Of a stretch of 11,648 bases of DNA, positions 6,957 to 11,648 are shown in pieces. Below the pieces are notes generated by a model. That model did not search any database. It was not told where the DNA came from and worked only from the letters and a program-made list of their open reading frames with translations. The stretch covers positions 1 to 11,648 of the forward strand of contig DAOWJM010000074.1 in the NCBI GenBank assembly GCA_030640325.1, written 5' to 3'. How positions within the stretch are numbered: the first letter of the stretch is position 1; every line of letters begins with the position of its first letter. Origin of the DNA: Dehalococcoidia bacterium. Its GTDB lineage: Bacteria; Chloroflexota; Dehalococcoidia; Dehalococcoidales; BS750m-G39. The translations under genes were made by a program, and so were the position numbers.

Positions 6957-8210
6957 ATGGTGAGCAATAATAGCGCCTTTCGCCGTATAGATTACATCAA
7001 GATTACCATCTTTGGTTTTGGCCTGACTGCCCTGTGGAGCAGCTTACATAGCATTATTCTGCCATTACGGCTACTGGACTTTGTTGCTGAATCGGAAAAG
7101 AATACCTACCTCGGGCTGCTTACCTTCGCTGGCTTACTTCTAGCCATGGCAGTTCAGCCCATAGCTGGGGCGCTCAGTGACCGCTCCGGCTGCAGCTGGG
7201 GGCGCCGCCGACCCTACATCCTGCTGGGCACTGCATTGGCTGTGTTCCTGCTCCCAGGAATAGGGCTCTATGACAGTTTTATTGTCATCCTCATCGTTTA
7301 TTGCCTGCTTCAGATTACCTGTAATACAGCGCAGGGTCCATATCAGGCCTTTATCCCCGACCTGGTACCTGATGGGAGGAGGGGGGTAGCTTCAGGGGTG
7401 AAGAGCCTCTTGGAGGTAATGGGTGGGCTTGCCCTGGTACGCCTGATAGCCTACTTTATGGGTCACTACTTCGCCGGTGAGGGAAGCCAATGGCTATGGT
7501 TGTCCTTGGCAGCGCTGGGGATTATCCTGCTCGGCGCCATGCTAGCCACTGTCCTGACGGTTAAGGAACGACCGGGGGCTGGTGGCTCTCAATTGCCCTT
7601 ACTGCCCACCCTATATAAGAGTTTTAAGTTTGATGTTAAGGCAAGCCCTGATTTTATACTTTTCCTAGTATCCCGCCTCCTCATCCTCATGGCAATGGCT
7701 ACCTTGCAGACATTCGCTCTATATTTTCTAATGGATGTTGTTGGGGTAGCCAATCCGGCGGAGGTAACCGGCGACCTTCTAATAGTGGTTGGCATTTGTC
7801 TGCTGGCTGCGGTTTATCCCGCCGGGCGCCTCTCAGACAGAATAGGGCGCCGACCAGTGGTAGTCTTCTCCGGACTCCTTGGCGCTTTGGGCATTTTGCT
7901 GCTATTCTTCGCCCACAGCTATGGATTCATAATGTTCTGCGGCGGTCTTCTGGGAATCTCCACCGGAGCTTTTATGAGCAGCAACTGGGCTCTAGCCACA
8001 GATTTGGTACCTAAAGGTGAGGAGGCAAGATACCTTGGACTGACCAATCTGGCTACCGCCGGTGGCGCTGCCCTGGCACGCCTCATCGGACCGGCGATGG
8101 ACCCCCTTAATGCCTATAGCCCTGGGCTGGGCTATAAAATCATGCTCCTGGCTTGTTTCATCTACTTCATCGTCGGTTCATTGCTGCTAATGAAAATCAA
8201 GCACCGTTAA
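6957..8210 (+). CDS. Major facilitator superfamily transporter, SLC45/GPH-like
   Basis: A 12-helix inner-membrane secondary transporter, 417 residues from ATG 6957. The loop between helices 2 and 3 holds the family's motif A as 'GALSDRSGCSWGRRRP' (about residues 71-86), and the equivalent loop in the second half has 'GRLSDRIGRRP' (290-300). 'YQAFIPDLVPDGRRG' (129-143) resembles the segment seen in GPH/SLC45-type sugar:cation symporters, so a sugar or glycoside substrate is a guess. The open frame runs back to a TTG at 6912 and an ATG at 6936, but a good promoter overlaps those codons and the hydrophilic lead-in 'MVSNNSAFRRIDYIK' is a usual start for the family; the Shine-Dalgarno match is poor at all of them. 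The stop overlaps the stop of the convergent VTT gene. No sugar-metabolism neighbours are present to identify a substrate. Confidence 0.82.
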   Translation: MVSNNSAFRRIDYIKITIFGFGLTALWSSLHSIILPLRLLDFVAESEKNTYLGLLTFAGLLLAMAVQPIAGALSDRSGCSWGRRRPYILLGTALAVFLLPGIGLYDSFIVILIVYCLLQITCNTAQGPYQAFIPDLVPDGRRGVASGVKSLLEVMGGLALVRLIAYFMGHYFAGEGSQWLWLSLAALGIILLGAMLATVLTVKERPGAGGSQLPLLPTLYKSFKFDVKASPDFILFLVSRLLILMAMATLQTFALYFLMDVVGVANPAEVTGDLLIVVGICLLAAVYPAGRLSDRIGRRPVVVFSGLLGALGILLLFFAHSYGFIMFCGGLLGISTGAFMSSNWALATDLVPKGEEARYLGLTNLATAGGAALARLIGPAMDPLNAYSPGLGYKIMLLACFIYFIVGSLLLMKIKHR

Positions 8211-8791
8211 CCAAGGTATGGCAGCACAGTTTCCCACCCCCAGCCAGCAGCCAAGACGATACCTACATATAGTATGGTTCTGCCCAACCAGCAGGCAAGG
8301 ATAAATTTCCACAAGGGGAAGCGAAGGACGCCAGCAGCAATCCCAGCCAGGTCAAAGAAGAACGGCACCAAGGAGAGGATAAAGATAGTCAATGTTCCCC
8401 ACCTCCTCAGCCACTCCACCAGCCTCTTATATAGATTCGCCCTTTCTACAATCCCTCGCCCACTATAGCCTACCATATAACCGGTCATCTCTCCGATAGC
8501 GGCTCCTATTCCACCAACCAATCCCACAATGATTGGACCAGATGGTCCGGTAACCGGATAGAGAACAACACCTATAGTCGAGAGTATGGGTAGAACCGCA
8601 CCGGGTAGAATAACAGTAGCATTCCCAATCAGACTGATAAGGAAGGCACCCCAATAGGCATAGTTTTTTAGTTCCAAAAGCCTTTCTGGGTGGCGCCCGT
8701 AAACAAAGTAAATGCCAACTGTAATGGCAATGACAAAGAGCAACATTAATATAGGAATGAAATTCTTCTTAAGCCAATGTTCTTTGCCCAT
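8207..8791 (-). CDS. DedA/VTT (SNARE-associated) family membrane protein
   Basis: A 194-residue integral membrane protein. After a short basic N-terminus and a first helix (about 10-31), a re-entrant hydrophobic region contains 'LIGNATVILPGAVLPIL' (54-70), then the DedA/VTT glycine-rich block 'GAAIGEMTGYMVGYSGRG' (96-113, with Glu101). The C-terminal half has 'LVPFFFDLAGIAAGVLRF' (141-158) followed by a last helix ending in 'AGWGWETVLPYLG'. Families of this fold include bacterial DedA proteins linked to membrane homeostasis and lipid-carrier recycling and the eukaryotic VMP1/TMEM41 scramblases; which role applies here is unknown. The start at 8791 lacks a Shine-Dalgarno sequence, while two -10-like elements lie very close upstream, so a very short or absent leader is likely. 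It is convergent with the MFS gene. Confidence 0.8.
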   Translation of the reverse strand: MGKEHWLKKNFIPILMLLFVIAITVGIYFVYGRHPERLLELKNYAYWGAFLISLIGNATVILPGAVLPILSTIGVVLYPVTGPSGPIIVGLVGGIGAAIGEMTGYMVGYSGRGIVERANLYKRLVEWLRRWGTLTIFILSLVPFFFDLAGIAAGVLRFPLWKFILACWLGRTILYVGIVLAAGWGWETVLPYLG

Positions 8792-8798
8792 CTGAAGT

Positions 8799-8814
8799 AT
8801 TGTAGCATATTATA
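8799..8814 (-). promoter_or_regulatory. Overlapping -10 candidates for the VTT gene
   Basis: The reverse strand carries TATAAT (8814-8809) and, just downstream, TGC-TACAAT (8804-8799), an extended -10. From the first, a leader of about 11 bases is expected; from the second, transcription would begin at or next to the ATG at 8791. There is no clear -35. Lack of a Shine-Dalgarno sequence fits leaderless or near-leaderless translation. Confidence 0.4.
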
Positions 8815-8858
8815 GCTCGGGCGGTGATGTAGTGGTCGGTGGAACAGGGTTACTAAAT

Positions 8859-8920
8859 AAAAACCTTGAGATTAAAGAGGCAAAGCCTATTATCCCTGAC
8901 TCCGTCAAGAGTCAAGGTTT
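8859..8920 (-). terminator. Three-way-junction element with U-run, likely terminator of the protease gene
   Basis: AAACCTTGA (8861-8869) and TCAAGGTTT (8912-8920) form a perfect 9-base inverted repeat. Inside it are two hairpins: AGGC/GCCT (8878-8881 with 8885-8888, 3-base loop) and TGACTC/GAGTCA (8897-8902 with 8909-8914, 6-base loop). The latter shares three bases with the outer stem, which then keeps six pairs. On the reverse strand the closing arm runs straight into TTTTTATTT, as in an intrinsic terminator, so it probably ends the protease transcript (stop at 9074). A leader-type regulator of the VTT gene at 8791 is the alternative. Confidence 0.45.
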
Positions 8921-8926
8921 CTAATG

Positions 8927-8937
8927 CCCATTATGGG
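8927..8937. repeat. 11-base palindrome
   Basis: CCCAT-T-ATGGG is a perfect dyad around a single base, too tight for an RNA hairpin but suited to a dimeric DNA-binding protein. It lies between the protease stop and the folded element at 8859-8920. No function is evident. Confidence 0.3.
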
Positions 8938-9073
8938 GTAGCCCTCAGCCTGAAGACCGCTTCCGAGACTGGATAAGAGCCAATGTCCCGATAACAATGC
9001 CAGCCACCCTACCCCTCATTGATACGCTACGAAATCGCACTGCTAATCGCCATGAGAGGCTTTATCTCGCACT

Positions 9074-10540
9074 CTATACTTTCCCTTGGCAAATAGTAAT
9101 GAAATCTTGGGCGTAAGGGTGTCCGGGGCAAAGGTTAAGTACGGTCTCAAATTCCTCCAAAGCCTCAGCATATCTTTCGGCATAGTAATACACCATCGCC
9201 CTTCTATAATGCTCATCGGTCAAACCATGCTTATTCTCAACATTTATCTCCCTCAAGAGATCGGCAGCAATATTGCTGGGAACCAGGAAGTTGAACCCGG
9301 CGAGCTCTTTATATTCCCCAAGGGCTGGGTCCCAGCCCCAAGTAACAAAGGTTGATATGCCAATAGCCTCACCCTGGGCGTTGAGAACCGGGCCTCCACT
9401 GTTACCATGTGTTAGCGCAGCATCGGTTTGTAACACTGGAGAGCCGTCAGGCATTTTCCTTAGAGCACTTATTATGCCTGAGGTAAGAGAGGTTTCAAAC
9501 ATACTTTCTTCAGCAAGCCAAGAATGTTGAATCACTGCTCCTGGGTAGCCAATGGCGATTACACTATCTCCCACCATCACTTCATCTGAATCACCTAAAA
9601 CTATGGAAGGAAGATTCTTTTCCTCTATTTTGATTATAGCAATGTCTTTTCCGGTATACGGAACCCACTCACCGTCTATAAGCTTGTATTCGTGCGCACT
9701 CACTCTTCTTACGTCGGCACTATACCCCTTTCCAATTAGCTCTATCCCGGCAACCGATTTTCCCAGACCCACTGTGACCTCTCTTTTGATGTCAACTACA
9801 TCAAAATATTCGTGCGTATCCATCCATAAATCTTCCACATCTTCATTGGTTACTGGCCAGGGATCATACCCCCTTTGGACACGGGCCTGTGGGAATTCCT
9901 CAACACCCCAATTAACAAATTCTCGGTAAAAAGCATTTTCAAGTTCTTCGTCATCCATGTATACCACATGGGCATTGGTCAAAATGTAACCGTCGGGACT
10001 AACTATGAACCCCGAGCCTTGACCTCCAATGCTAAAGGTTGGGATGTCCAAGTCACATATCCAGTCGTCACCACTCCACAAGGAGACTTCTGGTTCGCGA
10101 GTGTCCTCACCAACTATACTTGCCGTCCATATGGTATAAATAACGACTACGGCTGGCTGATTCAAGGCAGCTTGCTGACCTATAGCTAACTCCTTCAGCA
10201 CCGTCAGTGTACCCGTCAGCTCAGCTATGCCAACCTGGTAAGTCCCCGAAGCCTCCTTGACTACACTGAACGTTACTGTCTCTCTGGCACCTACTGCTAG
10301 AGTAATTTCTTGTGTTTGCACCTCCACCCCATCGATTGTTAGTATTACAGTGTAGGTCCCTTCAACCTCTCCGATGTTCTCAACGTCTGCTGTAACCGTA
10401 GTCAGGTCTCCGCTAACTACCGCATCCGGTGAGATGTTGAGGGAACTTACTTCAAATTCTGCACGCTTAACACAGCCAGTGGGAATAACGAGTGCAACTA
10501 CCAAGGCAACAACTAAAGCGATAATAAAATGCTTTTTCAT
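9074..10540 (-). CDS. Lipoprotein serine protease: CARDB, trypsin-like and TPR regions
   Basis: A 488-residue exported protein. Residues 1-22 form a signal peptide (MKK, then a long aliphatic stretch) ending 'IPTGC', so Cys23 is a likely lipidation site, although Pro at -3 is unusual for a lipobox. Residues about 29-114 are an Ig-like beta region resembling CARDB domains. A trypsin-like domain (about 122-430) has the HtrA-type triad: His191 in 'GYILTNAHVV', Asp299 in 'GKDIAIIKI' and Ser381 in 'THGNSGGPV'. About 107 residues separate His and Asp, with an acidic, aromatic-rich insert (about 197-262). DegP has about 30 there. No PDZ domain follows; instead the last 45 residues look like one TPR repeat ('RRAMVYYYAERYAEALEEFETVL'). 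ATG 10540 is preferred to GTG 10546 because AAGGAGGTG lies 5 bases before the ATG and overlaps the GTG. Targets are unknown; surface or envelope protein quality control is a guess. Confidence 0.87.
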   Translation of the reverse strand: MKKHFIIALVVALVVALVIPTGCVKRAEFEVSSLNISPDAVVSGDLTTVTADVENIGEVEGTYTVILTIDGVEVQTQEITLAVGARETVTFSVVKEASGTYQVGIAELTGTLTVLKELAIGQQAALNQPAVVVIYTIWTASIVGEDTREPEVSLWSGDDWICDLDIPTFSIGGQGSGFIVSPDGYILTNAHVVYMDDEELENAFYREFVNWGVEEFPQARVQRGYDPWPVTNEDVEDLWMDTHEYFDVVDIKREVTVGLGKSVAGIELIGKGYSADVRRVSAHEYKLIDGEWVPYTGKDIAIIKIEEKNLPSIVLGDSDEVMVGDSVIAIGYPGAVIQHSWLAEESMFETSLTSGIISALRKMPDGSPVLQTDAALTHGNSGGPVLNAQGEAIGISTFVTWGWDPALGEYKELAGFNFLVPSNIAADLLREINVENKHGLTDEHYRRAMVYYYAERYAEALEEFETVLNLCPGHPYAQDFITICQGKV

Positions 10541-10577
10541 CTCCACCTCCTTTGTTTATCTACATTTGTCCAATTGA

Positions 10578-10606
10578 AGCCTACTACAAGGATAAACTTA
10601 TGTCAA
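10578..10606 (-). promoter_or_regulatory. Candidate promoter of the protease gene
   Basis: The reverse strand has a perfect TTGACA (10606-10601), a 17-base spacer and TAGGCT (10583-10578), a weak -10. Transcription would begin near 10571, about 30 bases before the ATG. The weak -10 with a consensus -35 could suggest activation, but that is speculative. Confidence 0.4.
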
Positions 10607-10674
10607 TATCTGTGGACGGCGATGGTTTATGTGGGGAGATGATGGATTCCCAGAGCAAAGGAGGCTGTGTAGCG

Positions 10675-10703
10675 TTGTTGGCTGGGCCTATCTCTGTTAT
10701 ACT
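10675..10703 (+). promoter_or_regulatory. Promoter of the tRNA-Glu transcript
   Basis: TTGTTG (10675-10680), a 17-base spacer and TATACT (10698-10703), with TGT directly before it, give a strong extended -10 promoter. Transcription should begin near 10710, only a few bases before the mature tRNA 5' end at 10714. Confidence 0.65.
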
Positions 10704-10713
10704 TTAATAGCAT

Positions 10714-10786
10714 GCCCCCATCGTCTAGAGGCCTAGGACACCGGCCTTTCAAGCCGGTAACAGCGATTCGAATTCGCTTGGGGGCA
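10714..10786 (+). tRNA. tRNA-Glu (anticodon UUC)
   Basis: A full cloverleaf can be folded by hand. The acceptor stem is GCCCCCA (10714-10720) with TGGGGGC (10779-10785). The D-arm starts in GTCTAGAGG. The anticodon stem is CCGGC (10741-10745) with GCCGG (10753-10757) around loop CTTTCAA, with anticodon TTC at 10748-10750. The T-arm is AGCGA/TCGCT around TTCGAAT. The discriminator is A (10786), and CCA is not encoded. All stems pair perfectly. There is no terminator-like hairpin before the following zinc-ribbon gene. Confidence 0.97.
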
Positions 10787-10814
10787 CTTATTATTGTATT
10801 TGGAGGGTGTCGCC

Positions 10815-11042
10815 ATGATGATAACCATAAAATGCCCTAAATGTGGCACCGAGGGCAGTCTCTCCCTGGTTGAGCCAACCTATGAGGGTCCATACCGCTG
10901 CTGGAAATGCAGAGAGCTTTTTTCCATTAAAATAGAAGGCAATGAGCTCAAGTTCTGTAAGTCCCTCAGCCAGGAGGAATTTGAAAGAATACAGGAAATA
11001 GAAGCGCTGAAAGCCAAATTCAAAAAGCAATCTCCAGACTGA
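10815..11042 (+). CDS. Small zinc-ribbon protein of unknown function
   Basis: A 75-residue hydrophilic protein. Two CxxC knuckles, Cys7-Cys10 ('KCPKCGTEG') and Cys29-Cys32 ('RCWKCRELF'), separated by 18 residues, form a typical zinc ribbon in the first half. The second half is a charged, probably helical tail ('LSQEEFERIQEIEALKAKF') ending in lysines. I do not recognise a specific family. The fold suits nucleic-acid or protein binding, but no function can be assigned. The frame is open from a TTG at 10794; ATG 10815 is chosen because GGAGGG (10802-10807) lies 7 bases ahead. It begins 28 bases after the tRNA-Glu gene, with no promoter or terminator obvious between, so the two are probably on one transcript. 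Its stop is 3 bases from that of the convergent HIT gene. Confidence 0.75.
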   Translation: MMITIKCPKCGTEGSLSLVEPTYEGPYRCWKCRELFSIKIEGNELKFCKSLSQEEFERIQEIEALKAKFKKQSPD

Positions 11043-11049
11043 GGCTCAG
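11039..11049. repeat. Palindrome across two convergent stop codons
   Basis: CTGAG-G-CTCAG is a perfect 11-base dyad containing the TGA of the zinc-ribbon gene and, on the other strand, the TGA of the HIT gene. As RNA it allows only about four pairs around a three-base loop, and on the + strand it is followed by AATTTGCCTTTT. It could act as a weak bidirectional terminator. Confidence 0.3.
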
Positions 11050-11519
11050 AATTTGCCTTTTAATTTCTCGTAGGTCTCAGCCAAGGCTTCAGGCACTACT
11101 CTCACATCAGATATTACCGGCATAAAGTTGGTATCACCCTGCCACCGCGGCACAATATGAGTATGAACATGGTCATCTATCCCAGCTCCAGCTATCTTTC
11201 CCATATTTATGCCAATGTTAAAGCCGCCGGGGTCGAATACCTGCCTCAGAACCTTGATACTTCGGCTAACTATCTCAAAGTGCTCATGAAGCTCTTCATT
11301 GGTTAGCTCTTCCAGGCTAGCCACATGGCGGTAGGGTGCTATCATCAGGTGACCCGGATTATAGGGATAGCTATTCATAATGACGAAGTTTTTTTCACCC
11401 CGGTGCAGGATGTAGTTTTGAGCATCACTATTTTGTCTCGGTTTTTCACATAGAATGCATCCTTCCACTTTCTCCATCTGGATATACTTTATACGCCACG
11501 GTGCCCAAATTTGCTCCAT
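11046..11519 (-). CDS. HIT-family nucleotide hydrolase/transferase
   Basis: A 157-residue cytoplasmic HIT (histidine triad) protein. The triad is His117, His119 and His121 in 'DDHVHTHIVPRW', followed by 'GDTNFMPV', a pattern found in bacterial and archaeal HIT proteins related to Ap4A phosphorylase/hydrolase. A zinc-binding CxxC pair (Cys21, Cys24 in 'GCILCEKP') precedes the beta core, and 'NPGHLMIAPYRHV' (54-66) is the other family block. Such enzymes cleave or transfer nucleotides from substrates such as diadenosine polyphosphates or adenylylated compounds; the substrate here is unknown. Length is typical. The ATG at 11519 follows AAGGAG by 6 bases. It has its own good promoter and ends convergent with the zinc-ribbon gene. 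Confidence 0.92.
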   Translation of the reverse strand: MEQIWAPWRIKYIQMEKVEGCILCEKPRQNSDAQNYILHRGEKNFVIMNSYPYNPGHLMIAPYRHVASLEELTNEELHEHFEIVSRSIKVLRQVFDPGGFNIGINMGKIAGAGIDDHVHTHIVPRWQGDTNFMPVISDVRVVPEALAETYEKLKGKF

Positions 11520-11548
11520 TTCATTCTCCTTATCAGCCGATTAGTGCT

Positions 11549-11577
11549 ATTTTAGTCGGCGAGCCCTCCGCCGTCAA
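11549..11577 (-). promoter_or_regulatory. Promoter of the HIT gene
   Basis: The reverse strand has TTGACG (11577-11572), an exact 17-base spacer and TAAAAT (11554-11549), five of six matches in each hexamer. The spacer lies within a GC-rich inverted repeat (CGGCG and CGCCG, seven bases between), a possible operator. Expected transcription start is near 11542, a leader of about 23 bases containing AAGGAG. Confidence 0.6.
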
Positions 11578-11614
11578 AGGGGGTGAGGTAGATAAATAAT
11601 CCCGTATGAACTGA

Positions 11615-11643
11615 TTGTAAAAAACAAAGCTATAGTCTATAGT
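11615..11643 (+). promoter_or_regulatory. Possible promoter reading out of the right edge
   Basis: TTGTAA (11615-11620), 17 bases and TATAGT (11638-11643) resemble a promoter directed to the right, which would serve a gene beyond the window. The region is A/T-rich and contains CTATAG twice, so chance matches are likely. Confidence 0.3.
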
Positions 11644-11648
11644 TATAT

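Noticed and set aside
8957..9031. A 24-codon reverse-strand frame with a short hydrophobic stretch (GIVIGTLALIQ)
   Set aside because: It is very short, has no Shine-Dalgarno or conserved feature, and is probably a chance frame in the gap between protease and VTT genes.
8939..9105. A forward frame open for about 54 codons downstream of the protease gene
   Set aside because: It lacks a well-placed start codon and ribosome site, overlaps the 3' end of the protease gene, and resembles no family I know. Such an open stretch is expected by chance.
10791..11030. Reverse-strand frame opposite the zinc-ribbon gene
   Set aside because: The forward frame has paired CxxC motifs and a ribosome site. The reverse frame has no start support and would overlap the tRNA-proximal region without motif content.
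1..11648. Search for a mobile element, toxin-antitoxin pair, CRISPR array or defence cluster
   Set aside because: No transposase, integrase, nuclease or repeat array was seen. All recognised genes are metabolic, transport, protease or RNA-related, and codon usage by eye looks uniform.

Overview
This 11.6 kb window looks like a stretch of ordinary bacterial chromosome at roughly 50% GC. It is gene-dense, with short gaps and frequent strand changes, and I see no phage, transposase or CRISPR signature. The mix of genes would fit an anaerobic Chloroflexi (Dehalococcoidia-like) genome: a stand-alone homocitrate/Re-citrate-synthase-like enzyme, a membrane proton-pumping pyrophosphatase, and a CARDB-trypsin lipoprotein. 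That placement is inferred from protein flavour only, not from a marker gene.

Layout, left to right. Positions 1-240 (-) hold the N-terminal part of a TrmO/TsaA-family tRNA methyltransferase that runs off the left edge. Positions 332-1570 (-) encode an acyl-CoA/2-oxoacid aldol-condensing enzyme of the LeuA/NifV superfamily, possibly a Re-citrate synthase. It is transcribed divergently from a KefB-type CPA2 cation/proton antiporter (1717-3414, +), which is followed by argC (3461-4501, +). Convergent to argC is hppA (4511-6640, -), with the residue signature of a K+-independent H+-pumping pyrophosphatase. A 316-base gap then leads to an MFS transporter (6957-8210, +), which converges on a DedA/VTT membrane protein (8207-8791, -); the two stop codons share one TTAA. 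Next come a structured, terminator-like intergenic element and a lipoprotein serine protease of CARDB-trypsin-TPR architecture (9074-10540, -). The right end carries tRNA-Glu(UUC) (10714-10786, +), a 75-residue zinc-ribbon protein 28 bases downstream (10815-11042, +), and a convergent HIT-family nucleotide hydrolase/transferase (11046-11519, -).

How the genes relate. Most look like single-gene transcription units with their own promoters. Many candidate -10 elements carry an upstream TGn (extended -10), and predicted leaders are short. Thematically, the antiporter and the pyrophosphatase both act on ion gradients, with HppA using pyrophosphate released by biosynthesis. ArgC and the LeuA-like enzyme belong to amino-acid or central carbon biosynthesis. 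I do not see a convincing new multi-gene system. The points most worth checking are the identity of the LeuA-like enzyme, the protease architecture, the tRNA/zinc-ribbon pairing, and the folded element at 8859-8920.
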